Assembly (NCBI GenBank): GCA_009694435.1
Contig: SHUY01000007.1
Coordinates: 1-43,548 of the forward strand
Source: Acidimicrobiia bacterium
GTDB lineage: Bacteria; Actinomycetota; Acidimicrobiia; IMCC26256; PALSA-555
Reading direction: 5' to 3'
Length of the DNA: 43,548 nt
How positions within the stretch are numbered: position 1 is the first letter of the stretch; every line of letters starts with the position of its first letter. Below the pieces are notes generated by a model. That model did no database searches and was not told where the DNA came from. It saw only the letters and a program-made list of their open reading frames with translations. Below, piece after piece: positions 1 to 8,818 of this stretch. The translations under genes were made by a program, and so were the position numbers.

Positions 1-2
1 GT

Positions 3-590
3 ATTGGCAGTGCCCTGTCACCGACCTTGCTCGTCGAGGCTCCACTGCTATTGGTAGCGCTAGTACCTCGCAATCAGGTCTTGGTTCTCGTTGCCCCCCA
101 ACTCGACTTCTGGCCGTTTTTTTTAGTGGGAACCGTAAGGTTGTTAATTACCGACCCGATGTTTTTTCTCGTTGGCCGCTATTACGGACCGCGTGCGGTG
201 GCGTGGATAGAGCAGCGCTCAGAGTCACCCGGGTCGGTGGCGCGTTTTGAGCGATGGTTCCAGCGAGCGGCTTATCCGGTTGTGGCGATTGCCCCTAATA
301 ACCTGATCTGCACTATTGCCGGCGCGAGCAAAATGCCCGTGCGGGGATTTTTAATCGCCAACTTCACCGGAACCGTAGTGAGAATGTTATTGATCTGGTG
401 GCTAGGGGAAATTTTTGCCGAACCACTAACCGATATTGCCAACTTCATTGGCGAATACCGCTGGTACTTCACCGCCCTAACGGTGGCTTTGGTGGCCTAT
501 TCGATTTATCGGGGCCGGCGCCGAGGTACTTCACCGATTGAAAGTATTGATGATGCAGTGCACGAGTTAGAGGGTGACGAAACTCCCTAA
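3..590 (+). CDS. DedA/SNARE-associated family membrane protein, 5'-partial
   Basis: Reading frame is open to the window edge (IGSALSPTLLVEAP...), so the ORF-track start at 27 is probably internal. Hydrophobic protein with APNNLICTIAGASKM...F typical of the DedA-like core. Confidence 0.7.
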   Translation: MGSALSPTLLVEAPLLLVALVPRNQVLVLVAPQLDFWPFFLVGTVRLLITDPMFFLVGRYYGPRAVAWIEQRSESPGSVARFERWFQRAAYPVVAIAPNNLICTIAGASKMPVRGFLIANFTGTVVRMLLIWWLGEIFAEPLTDIANFIGEYRWYFTALTVALVAYSIYRGRRRGTSPIESIDDAVHELEGDETP

Positions 591-1534
591 CCAGAAGAGC
601 GGCTCATACCCGCCCGCTGGCCACGAGAAACAAACTTGAGCGCCATTTTACGACTCGCTTCGTCAATCATCTCGTCGCCAAACATCACTGCCCCTTTGCG
701 CTCACCCGCCGCCCCTTCGGTGGTGGCTTTTTCGTAAGCATCGAGAATATCGAAGGCGCGATCGTACTGCTCTTGAGTTGGAGTGAACACTTCGTTGATA
801 ATCGCTACTTGATCAGGGTGTAAAGCCCACTTGCCGTCGTAGCCGAGCAAACGCGTGCGCATGGCGTAGTCACGCAACGCTTCACCTTCCTTGATTTTAA
901 GGAACGGGCCGTCAATAACTTGTAGTCCGTTAGCCCGTCCAGCCATGAGAATTTTAGAAAACACATAATGGAAATGATCCCCAGGGTATTCGGGAATTTG
1001 TACTCCCCCAGTGAGAACCGGCATTTCGGTTGAGGCGGCAAAATCGGCGGGGCCAAAAATAATTGTTTCGAGACGAGACGACGCAGCACAAATTTCTTCA
1101 ACATTAATCAAGCCGCGAGCAGTTTCGATCTGGGCTTCAATCCCTACGGAAGATTTACGTCCAGTAACTTTTTCGATTTGCGTTAACAACATGTCGAGTG
1201 CTTGAACATCGGCAGCTGACTGTGCTTTGGGCAGCATCAACTCATCGAGTCGTTCACTTGCGTTCTCGACTACATCGATTACATCGCGATAAGTCCACTC
1301 GGTATCCCACGCGTTGACTCGAACGCAAAGAACTGCTTCTCCCCAGTCGAGCGTGTTGATCGCTTCGACTACCTGACCCCGGGCGGCTTCTTTTTCTAAC
1401 GGCGCAACCGCATCTTCAAGGTCAAGGAACACCATGTCGGCGCCAAGACCGGCCGCCTTGGCCATCATCTTGGGGCTGGAGCCGGGAACCGATAGGCACG
1501 CCCGGCGGGGCAAATTGCGAGACCGTTCTGACAT
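587..1534 (-). CDS. HpcH/HpaI aldolase / CitE-like CoA ester lyase (malyl-CoA lyase-like)
   Basis: RRACLSVPGSSPKMMAKA...ADMVFLDLEDAV, GIEAQIETARGL, IIFGPADFAAS, GYDGKWALHPDQV motifs of the CitE/Mcl family. Confidence 0.88.
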   Translation of the reverse strand: MSERSRNLPRRACLSVPGSSPKMMAKAAGLGADMVFLDLEDAVAPLEKEAARGQVVEAINTLDWGEAVLCVRVNAWDTEWTYRDVIDVVENASERLDELMLPKAQSAADVQALDMLLTQIEKVTGRKSSVGIEAQIETARGLINVEEICAASSRLETIIFGPADFAASTEMPVLTGGVQIPEYPGDHFHYVFSKILMAGRANGLQVIDGPFLKIKEGEALRDYAMRTRLLGYDGKWALHPDQVAIINEVFTPTQEQYDRAFDILDAYEKATTEGAAGERKGAVMFGDEMIDEASRKMALKFVSRGQRAGMSRSSG

Positions 1535-1563
1535 AGCCCCACGCTACCGAATATGGTTAGGTC

Positions 1564-2391
1564 ATGGCCGAACCGGAAACCGTGATGCTTACTCAATTGG
1601 CGGAAGGGGTATACGCCTGGATCCAGCCCGGAGGCGAGACGGGAGTGAGCAATGCTGGCGTTATCGTCGATGACGACGGGCTAACGATTGTCGACACCCT
1701 CATGGTGCGTTCGCAGTGGGAACCTTTTTCTCAGGCGGTGGCCGAACTGGAATTACCGGTAAAACGAGTGATCTTGACTCACGCTCACGTTGACCACGTT
1801 GGGGGCACTAAAGCATTCCCCCATGCGGCCATTTATGCCACTCCCGACACCAGTGAATTGCTCGACCAAGTAATGCCTATAGATGCCTACAAAGCGTTTA
1901 TGCCGGAATTTGAAAATGAGTTTGATGAGTTAGCCGAAATCGGTACTCGGCCAGTAACTCACACAATCGAAACCGCAGCCCAGTTAACTCCTCGCATTGA
2001 GGTTCTCTCTGCTTCCGGTCACACTGCTGGCGACCTTATGGTTTTGGTGGCCGACGCTGACATTTTATTTTCTGGCGACCTTTGTTTTTTTGGCGTGACT
2101 CCGTTGGCGTTTCAGGGTGATCCGTTAGCGTGGGCCGGTGTCCTCGACGCAGTTAGCGAGTTAGCCGACATCATCGTCCCGGGTCACGGCCCCACTGGAG
2201 GAGAAAAAGAATTACGGGATTTACAGAGTTACTTGCGGCATTGTGCGGCGGGAAATATTCCTACTGGGCCGTGGGATCAATGGACTGAACGCTCAACTCG
2301 AGACGAAATCAATATTGAGCGCGCCGCACTTTTACGAGCCGGCCGAGACGAAATGCCCCCCGCTATGCTGCGAGCCATTGGCTGGGGATAA
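1564..2391 (+). CDS. MBL-fold metallo-hydrolase
   Basis: HAHVDHVGG (HxHxDH), SASGHTAGD, FSGDLCF, PGHGP motifs. Confidence 0.9.
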   Translation: MAEPETVMLTQLAEGVYAWIQPGGETGVSNAGVIVDDDGLTIVDTLMVRSQWEPFSQAVAELELPVKRVILTHAHVDHVGGTKAFPHAAIYATPDTSELLDQVMPIDAYKAFMPEFENEFDELAEIGTRPVTHTIETAAQLTPRIEVLSASGHTAGDLMVLVADADILFSGDLCFFGVTPLAFQGDPLAWAGVLDAVSELADIIVPGHGPTGGEKELRDLQSYLRHCAAGNIPTGPWDQWTERSTRDEINIERAALLRAGRDEMPPAMLRAIGWG

Positions 2392-2481
2392 AGGTAGTTA
2401 TGGCGTTAGCACGATTCGCTCTTGCGACAAGGTTCTACGCTAATTTCGTAGGTAACACCCGCATAACTGATAGGAATTTTT

Positions 2482-2970
2482 GTGGCCCAAAATCCTGACC
2501 CCGCACTAGAACTGAGCACGAGCAAAGGCGTCACTCGATCACTTGACGACTGGCTAACTATGCACCCGCTGTGCCTTATTTTCTTACCGGGGCGAGTAGA
2601 AGGATCTCAGTGGATACCGGTGGCGGAAAGAATTTTCGCTACTTTTGGTGATGCCGACTGCACCTGCGCTTTCGTGGTCGCCGGCCCCGAAGAAGTGGCT
2701 CGACGCATATTGGGATTAGCCGAAGAAAAATGGATGACTTTTGTTGATCCAGTCGGAGTTCTAAGCGCGGGAGTTGGCCTCACTCAACTTCCGGCGTTTG
2801 TCTACCTGCGCCAAGACGGCACGGTGGTTAGCGCAGCCGAAGGTTGGGACCCAAGAGAATGGCAAAAAGTGGCGCGCGCAGTAGCTCAGTCAACCGCATG
2901 GACGGTGCCAGAAGTGCGAGGCCCCAATGATCCGCCTACCGGAACGAGTTGGCCGGTAAAAGCCGCTTAA
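2482..2970 (+). CDS. Thioredoxin-fold-like protein lacking CxxC; function unknown
   Basis: GTG start; TQLPAFVYLRQDGTVVSAAEGWDPREW resembles the Trx cis-Pro strand/helix; no CxxC at the expected N-terminal site. Confidence 0.6.
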   Translation: MAQNPDPALELSTSKGVTRSLDDWLTMHPLCLIFLPGRVEGSQWIPVAERIFATFGDADCTCAFVVAGPEEVARRILGLAEEKWMTFVDPVGVLSAGVGLTQLPAFVYLRQDGTVVSAAEGWDPREWQKVARAVAQSTAWTVPEVRGPNDPPTGTSWPVKAA

Positions 2971-3096
2971 ATCTTTAACTGCGCGCCGAAAACTGTTACC
3001 AGTACTTAGATTTAACCCGCGCCGAGGAGACTCTTGATTTCGTTCTAGAATTGGTCCTTGGCGCGACAAAGTCAGTTGCGACCATTCCTTTTTCTT

Positions 3097-4224
3097 ATGA
3101 CAAATTTTTGGTCAAACTCGCCCAAAAGCCGTAACCGGAGCGCACCCAAACGCAAGCGGTGGCAACTAGTTGTAGTGGCGTTGATTGTCCTAGCGGGCAG
3201 CGGTGTCCTTCCGCTGGGCTCTAGTGCTATCAGCAGCGCAGCTCCCATCGACGATAAACGAGCCCAAGCCAAAGCGATTCAAGCCCAAATCGATGACCTA
3301 GATATAAAAATAAGCGCTTTGGCCGAACAACTCCACGGCGCCGAAGAAGCCCGTGACGCGGCGCTAGCGGCGGCCAAAGAAGCCGAAACCCAAATAGTTG
3401 CGGCTCGGCAAGAAGTGTCTCGTACACGAAAAATTGTTCGTGCTCGTTGGGCGGCGATTTATCAGCAGTCGATCAGTGGACAAGGGATCAACGAACTCAA
3501 CCTCAGTAACACCGATCAACTATTAAGCAGCCGCCAGTACGCAAAAAATCAAGCCAGTAGCGACAACGAAATGCTTGATCAATTAGCCGTGGCTCAACAA
3601 GATCTCGCGGTAAAAAAATCTGACTACACCGCGGCGGCTAAAGAGGCTGAAGCCCAGAGTCTGACTATTAGCAACTCAAAGCGCGAACTTGAAGCGACTG
3701 AAACTCAACAGGCTGAGGTGCTCGCTCAAGTGAGTGCCGATATAGACGCATTGATCAAAGAGGAGCAGCGCCGCCAAGCGGCCGCCGCGGCTGCGGCTGC
3801 GGTGGCGGGGCGAGGGCGCAGTAGCGGTCGCAGTCCAGAAACTTTTCCCGACCTTCCCCCACCGGGCCCTGCGGCCGCCAACGCCATAGCCTGGGCGCGA
3901 ACACAAATCGGCAAGTCCTACAACAACACCAACCCTGCTCGCTTCGGCCCCGACGCCTTCGACTGCTCGGGCTTGATTTACATGGCCTACGGGATGGCCG
4001 GAGTGTCTATTCCAAAAGTCTCGGGCCCGCAATACCGCGCGTTGCCTCATGTATCAATGGATGCATTGCTACCGGGTGACCTTATTTTCTGGGGAAGCGG
4101 CGGAGGTTCCCACGTAGCGCTCTACGTCGGTGGGGGCCAAGTCGTGGACGCGGGCCGAAGTAACGGAGTGAGCGAACGAGCGATCTGGGGTAATCCGGAA
4201 GGGGCGGCTCGGCCTACTGGTTAG
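3097..4224 (+). CDS. Secreted NlpC/P60 (C40) peptidoglycan endopeptidase with N-terminal coiled coil
   Basis: N-terminal hydrophobic anchor, coiled coil, then DCSGLIYMAYG...LPGDLIFWG...SHVALYVGGGQVVDA. ATG at 3097 preferred over the upstream TTG at 3058. Confidence 0.88.
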   Translation: MTNFWSNSPKSRNRSAPKRKRWQLVVVALIVLAGSGVLPLGSSAISSAAPIDDKRAQAKAIQAQIDDLDIKISALAEQLHGAEEARDAALAAAKEAETQIVAARQEVSRTRKIVRARWAAIYQQSISGQGINELNLSNTDQLLSSRQYAKNQASSDNEMLDQLAVAQQDLAVKKSDYTAAAKEAEAQSLTISNSKRELEATETQQAEVLAQVSADIDALIKEEQRRQAAAAAAAAVAGRGRSSGRSPETFPDLPPPGPAAANAIAWARTQIGKSYNNTNPARFGPDAFDCSGLIYMAYGMAGVSIPKVSGPQYRALPHVSMDALLPGDLIFWGSGGGSHVALYVGGGQVVDAGRSNGVSERAIWGNPEGAARPTG

Positions 4225-4273
4225 TTATATTTTTAGCGGCGATGGTGATTGAATAAAATCGCCGTAACATTGG

Positions 4274-5356
4274 GTGATGACTCCGTCAGATCACCCAGTA
4301 AGACTCACCGACTATTCCCACGGTGCGGGTTGTGCGTGCAAGTTGTCACCGGCGGATCTCCGGACAGTGCTGGGAATGATGCAGACGCCCAACGTCGCCT
4401 CCGACCCCAACTTGTTGGTTGGTTTTGATAAATCAGATGATGCCGCGGTTTATCAAGTGCGAGACGACCTTGCCATCGTGGTAACTACTGATTTTTTTAC
4501 CCCAATAGTTGATGACGCTTACGACTGGGGGCGCATAGCCGCCACGAATGCCCTATCGGATATTTACGCCATGGGCGCCGATCCACTATTGGCGCTCAAC
4601 TTGGTGGCTTGGCCCCGAGAAGAAATACCATTTGAAATTTTGGCCCGAGTTCTTGATGGCGGGGGCGACGTAGTGCGTGAGGCGGGCGCGCTGATTGGCG
4701 GCGGCCATTCGATTGATGACACAGAGCCTAAGTACGGGCTCGCAGTCGTGGGTACTGCTCACCCTGAGAGTATCTGGCGTAATTCGGGGGCGCAGATAGG
4801 CGATGTACTCGTACTCACTAAACCGATTGGACTGGGCGCAATTTCGACGGCTATTAAGCGTGGAGCAGCTTCGGCTTCACTAATAGAGACCGCAGTAACA
4901 GTAATGACCACTCTTAACGCAAGCGGACGCGACGCGGCGCGCGCGGTGGGAGTAAATGCTGCTACTGATGTAACCGGGTTTGGCTTACTTGGCCACGCTC
5001 GAGAAATCCTTAGTGGTTCTGGTCTGGCCGGAGAAATACAGTTTCAGACAGTTCCGGCTATTGATGGTGCCCTCGAACTTATTAACGCGGGGATGGTCGC
5101 GGGAGGCACCCAACGCAATCACGCCTACCTAAGCGATCTTGAATCAGGCCTGCCCTCGATTAATTGGGGACCGCTAAGCGAAGACCAACAATTTTTTCTT
5201 GCGGACGCGCAAACTTCAGGAGGACTGTTGTTTGCGGTGGAACCTGACCGAGCCAACGCACTCATAGCAGCCCTTAAAGAACACGGAACACTGGCGGCGG
5301 CGATTATCGGAAAGTGCGTAGCGGGCGAAGCGGGCGCGATCTCGATTACGGAATAA
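4274..5356 (+). CDS. selD: Selenide, water dikinase (selenophosphate synthetase), Cys form
   Basis: RLTDYSHGAGCACKLSPADL (cf. E. coli HGAGCGCKI), DDAAVY, TTDFFTPIVDDAYDWGRIAATNALSDIYAMG, TDVTGFGLLGH, DAQTSGGLL. Confidence 0.95.
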   Translation: MMTPSDHPVRLTDYSHGAGCACKLSPADLRTVLGMMQTPNVASDPNLLVGFDKSDDAAVYQVRDDLAIVVTTDFFTPIVDDAYDWGRIAATNALSDIYAMGADPLLALNLVAWPREEIPFEILARVLDGGGDVVREAGALIGGGHSIDDTEPKYGLAVVGTAHPESIWRNSGAQIGDVLVLTKPIGLGAISTAIKRGAASASLIETAVTVMTTLNASGRDAARAVGVNAATDVTGFGLLGHAREILSGSGLAGEIQFQTVPAIDGALELINAGMVAGGTQRNHAYLSDLESGLPSINWGPLSEDQQFFLADAQTSGGLLFAVEPDRANALIAALKEHGTLAAAIIGKCVAGEAGAISITE

Positions 5357-6356
5357 CCAACATTCCGAGTTCGGCTTCAATTTGTGGGCGCGGTTTAGCG
5401 CCGAGCACCGAACGCTCAAGTTGGCCATTTCTGAATAGGCCAATCATGGGGATACTTTTCACTTCGTAGGTTTGGGCCAAACTAGGCTCAGCGTCAATAT
5501 TTACCTTCACTACTCGATACGAACTAGTGCGCATGGCGGCAATTTGTTCAACGATTGGCGAAACTTGGCGACACGGTTCGCACCACGGCGCCCAAAAGTC
5601 GACAATGACTGGTAATTCACAACGCAATACTTCGGCTTCAAAGTTTGCCGTTGTTACGGACTTGACCAATGGTTCAGCCGGTGGTTCGGGGATAGGAGCT
5701 TGGGGCTGCGCCCCAGTTTCTATAGCCAACAACCATTCATGAGCCGAAGCTAAAGACTCCATTGCGACTTGATGACCCATTGGGTACTGCTCAAAAGTTA
5801 TGGGTAATCCGGCGGCAACTAAAGTCTCGGCTCCTTGGCGGCCCCGCTCTAAAGCAATAAGTGGATCGTCGGTACCGTGCTGGATTAATACTGGAACTTC
5901 TTGGGCCGCCAAAAAATCGTAAGTAAGACCGGGGTCTTCGGGAAGATAAGTGCTCATAGCCAGTACGCCGGCCGGTCGGGGGCGCGCGCTCGCGCGTAAA
6001 CCTAACGCCAGCGCGAGGGCACCTCCTTGAGAGAATCCGGCTATTACCGCCTCACTACGATTTAGTGAGCGGGCCGTGCATACTTCATCGAGAAGGTCGT
6101 CTAACTCATCGAGAGCGGCCATGAAACCCGAATCGGTAGATTCGTCGGCGGAACCCACCACTGCGGCAATGTCGTACCAAGAAAATCCCGGAGGAGCCGA
6201 AAGAGGACCCCGGGGCAAAATGGTTAAAAAGCGCCCCTCGGGATCGAGGTAGGGCATGATTCCGCCTAAATCCTTCTCGTCGGCGCCGTAGCCGTGAATC
6301 AACAGCATCACGCGCTGGGCCTGAGGCGGGCCAAGCAGATTATGGACTAAAGCCAT
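5346..6356 (-). CDS. Fusion protein: N-terminal phospholipase/carboxylesterase-type alpha/beta hydrolase + C-terminal thioredoxin
   Basis: N-term LLIHGYGADEKD, AGFSQGGALAL, HGTDDPLI, GHQV (Ser/Asp/His triad); C-term VIVDFWAPWCEPCRQVSPI...KVNIDAEPSLAQTYEVKSIPMIGLFRNG. Confidence 0.9.
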   Translation of the reverse strand: MALVHNLLGPPQAQRVMLLIHGYGADEKDLGGIMPYLDPEGRFLTILPRGPLSAPPGFSWYDIAAVVGSADESTDSGFMAALDELDDLLDEVCTARSLNRSEAVIAGFSQGGALALALGLRASARPRPAGVLAMSTYLPEDPGLTYDFLAAQEVPVLIQHGTDDPLIALERGRQGAETLVAAGLPITFEQYPMGHQVAMESLASAHEWLLAIETGAQPQAPIPEPPAEPLVKSVTTANFEAEVLRCELPVIVDFWAPWCEPCRQVSPIVEQIAAMRTSSYRVVKVNIDAEPSLAQTYEVKSIPMIGLFRNGQLERSVLGAKPRPQIEAELGMLVIP

Positions 6357-6477
6357 TCAAGTATTCCCCTGATAGTGAGCGAACTGCTTGCTTGATGTTA
6401 GGCGGTACTTGCCTGGCGGTTGGCCACGGGCAGATGTGCGAACATTCAGGGTCGGCCAATAATTAAGGAGTATCAGT

Positions 6478-7518
6478 ATGCGGCTCGGAATCAACCTCGG
6501 GTATCAAGACTGGGGGCGGGGGCTATCTAGCGCGTTGGCTACTGCCCAAGAAGCCGACCGACTCGGCTACCACTCGGGTTGGACGGCCGAGGCTTACGGC
6601 ACTGATTCAGTTACGCCGCTTACTTGGTTAATGGCGCACACCGAACGCATGAACTGGGGAACGGCCATCATGCAAATGCCCGCCCGCACTCCTGCGATGA
6701 CCGCGATGACCGCGGCCACTCTCGATTTGATGAGTGACGGTCGTTTTCTGCTCGGCTTAGGTTTGTCCGGCCCACAAGTAGTTGAAGGTTGGCACGGCCA
6801 ACGCTACGGAAAACCTTTAGTCAAGACGCGTGAATACGTAGAGATCGTGCGAGAAATATTGCGAAGAGAAAAACCTCTTGAGTATCACGGAGAGCACTAC
6901 GACATACCTTTCACCGGCGAAGGAGCGACGGGGCTCGGTAAACCACTTAAGTTGATTGTGCACCCCAAGCGAGCCGACTTGCCGATCTACATTGCCGCTA
7001 TTGGTCCTAAAAATGTAGAACTAGCGGCGGAAATTGCCGACGGATGGCTGCCAATATTTTTCTCCCCCTACCGCTTGCAGGAAACCTACGGTGCGGCGCT
7101 TGACGCTGGTTTCGCTAAAGCGGGTGGAGGAAAAGACCTAAAGAGTTTCGATATTGCACCAACGATAAGCGTGTTAATAGGTGATGACCTCGAAACTTTG
7201 CGCGGGTTTGTGAAGCCTATGGCTGCTCTTTACATTGGTGGCATGGGGGCCCGAGGGAAAAACTTTTACAACGATCTCGCGTGTCGTTACGGTTTTGAGG
7301 CCGAAGCCAAAGAAATTCAAGACCTGTACCTTGACGGGAAGAAAGCCGAAGCCACCGCTGCGGTGCCGGACGACCTAGTTGACGAGATCGCCCTCATTGG
7401 GCCCCGAGAGCGCATCATCGATCGGCTTGACGTCTGGAAAGAGTCAGGCATTACCACCATGATTTTGGGTTCAAGCCAACCAGAAGCTTTGCGCTTGATG
7501 GCAGAATTAGTTCTTTAA
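6478..7518 (+). CDS. LLM-class (luciferase-like) F420-dependent oxidoreductase
   Basis: ATG with upstream [14 protein letters not shown]..., [44 protein letters not shown]. Confidence 0.9.
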   Translation: MRLGINLGYQDWGRGLSSALATAQEADRLGYHSGWTAEAYGTDSVTPLTWLMAHTERMNWGTAIMQMPARTPAMTAMTAATLDLMSDGRFLLGLGLSGPQVVEGWHGQRYGKPLVKTREYVEIVREILRREKPLEYHGEHYDIPFTGEGATGLGKPLKLIVHPKRADLPIYIAAIGPKNVELAAEIADGWLPIFFSPYRLQETYGAALDAGFAKAGGGKDLKSFDIAPTISVLIGDDLETLRGFVKPMAALYIGGMGARGKNFYNDLACRYGFEAEAKEIQDLYLDGKKAEATAAVPDDLVDEIALIGPRERIIDRLDVWKESGITTMILGSSQPEALRLMAELVL

Positions 7519-7551
7519 TTAGAAATAACTCGACGACCAGCGCGTTTATTT

Positions 7552-8202
7552 ATGACTTATCAGGCAGTGATATTCGATTTAGGTGGAGTCGTTATGCCTT
7601 CGCCGCTCGACGCTTTTCGGGCTTACGAAGCCGAAGCTGGGCTTCCTCATCGTTTTCTTAGTGAAATAGTTTTAGCGGGAGGCGACGACGGGGCTTGGTC
7701 ACGCCTTGAACGGGGTGAACTTAACCTGAGCGAGTTTGCCGACACTTTTGAATCAGAATGCGCTATGGCTGGGGGGACGGTCATAGTTAGTGATTTGTTT
7801 GCCAGCATTGAATCGGCCAGTGCCCCTCGGCCCAAAATGATCACTGCGATTGAGCGCATTCGCAGCGAAGGTCTCCGGGTGGGAGCGCTTACTAATAACT
7901 GGCACGCCGACAATGCTCAAGAGCCAAGAAACGACAAAGTTACTAAAGATTTTCTCGGCAACCTTTTCGATGTTGTGGTGGAGTCGGCCATCGAAGGAGT
8001 TCGTAAACCCGACCCCAAGATTTATGAAATAACTTGTGATCGACTCGCAGTTTCTCCCACCGAAACGGTGTTCTTAGATGATCTCGGAACCAACCTAAAG
8101 CCTGCCCGGGCTATTGGTATGGCCACTATTAAAGTTGAAGACCCGGACAAAGCCTTGGCCGAGTTAGCAGCACTCCTGAAGTTTTCTCTAGAAGAAGCGT
8201 GA
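7552..8202 (+). CDS. HAD-IA family hydrolase
   Basis: VIFDLGGVV, GALTNNW, RKPDPKIYE, VFLDDLGTNLKPARAIGM. Confidence 0.9.
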   Translation: MTYQAVIFDLGGVVMPSPLDAFRAYEAEAGLPHRFLSEIVLAGGDDGAWSRLERGELNLSEFADTFESECAMAGGTVIVSDLFASIESASAPRPKMITAIERIRSEGLRVGALTNNWHADNAQEPRNDKVTKDFLGNLFDVVVESAIEGVRKPDPKIYEITCDRLAVSPTETVFLDDLGTNLKPARAIGMATIKVEDPDKALAELAALLKFSLEEA

Positions 8203-8804
8203 TGGAACTTGTATTAGTGCGCCACGCCGAGCCGGTGCGCATAACTGACTCCGCGGGACCGGCGGACCCCGGCCTCACTCCGCTTGGCTACGAGCAATCA
8301 GAACGACTAGCCCAGTGGCTTGAGCACGAAAGTATTGACCAGATCGCAACCAGCCCATTGCTGCGAGCCCGAGAAACCGCGCTACCGCTCGCGAAACGGC
8401 TGGACATTGAACCAGTCGTCGAACCTCGAATTACTGAATACGACGCCCACGCCAAGGAGTACATACCAGTAGAAGAGTTGTTGGCTACCAACCCCGACTG
8501 GAAAAACGAAATGGCTGAAGGCCGCTGGTCGAACGAGGGTGGATTGTCAGCCGAGGACTTCCAGGCCCAAGTTGTGGCGGGGTTCGAACATCTAATCGAA
8601 CAATTTTCCAGCCAGCGGGTGGTAGCGGTCTGCCACGGTGGGGTTATCAATGTCTATCTGGCGCACGTTCTAAAAAATGATAAGAAAATGTGGTTCTATC
8701 CGCACTACACGTCGATCAGCAGAGTGCACGCGGCGAGTTCGGGAGTGCGCAGTATTGGTAGCGTGAACGAGATTGGTCATCTCACAGCTACGCACGATGT
8801 CTAG
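8202..8804 (+). CDS. Histidine phosphatase (phosphoglycerate mutase-like) family protein
   Basis: MELVLVRHAEP, TSPLLRARETA, VVAVCHGGVIN. Start overlaps the preceding TGA. Confidence 0.9.
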   Translation: MELVLVRHAEPVRITDSAGPADPGLTPLGYEQSERLAQWLEHESIDQIATSPLLRARETALPLAKRLDIEPVVEPRITEYDAHAKEYIPVEELLATNPDWKNEMAEGRWSNEGGLSAEDFQAQVVAGFEHLIEQFSSQRVVAVCHGGVINVYLAHVLKNDKKMWFYPHYTSISRVHAASSGVRSIGSVNEIGHLTATHDV

Positions 8805-8818
8805 CACGACTACTGAAA

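Noticed and set aside
117-124. T8 homopolymer in the DedA-like gene as a programmed slippage site
   Set aside because: The frame encodes a continuous, sensible protein; no alternative frame product is supported.
3676-4050. 124-aa and 62-aa ORFs antisense to the NlpC/P60 gene
   Set aside because: Arg-rich translation opposite a well-supported peptidase; artefact of GC-rich Ala codons.
4274-6356. Selenoprotein hidden by an in-frame TGA near selD
   Set aside because: The neighbouring ORFs are full length with Cys active sites; no gene interrupted by TGA mid-domain was seen.
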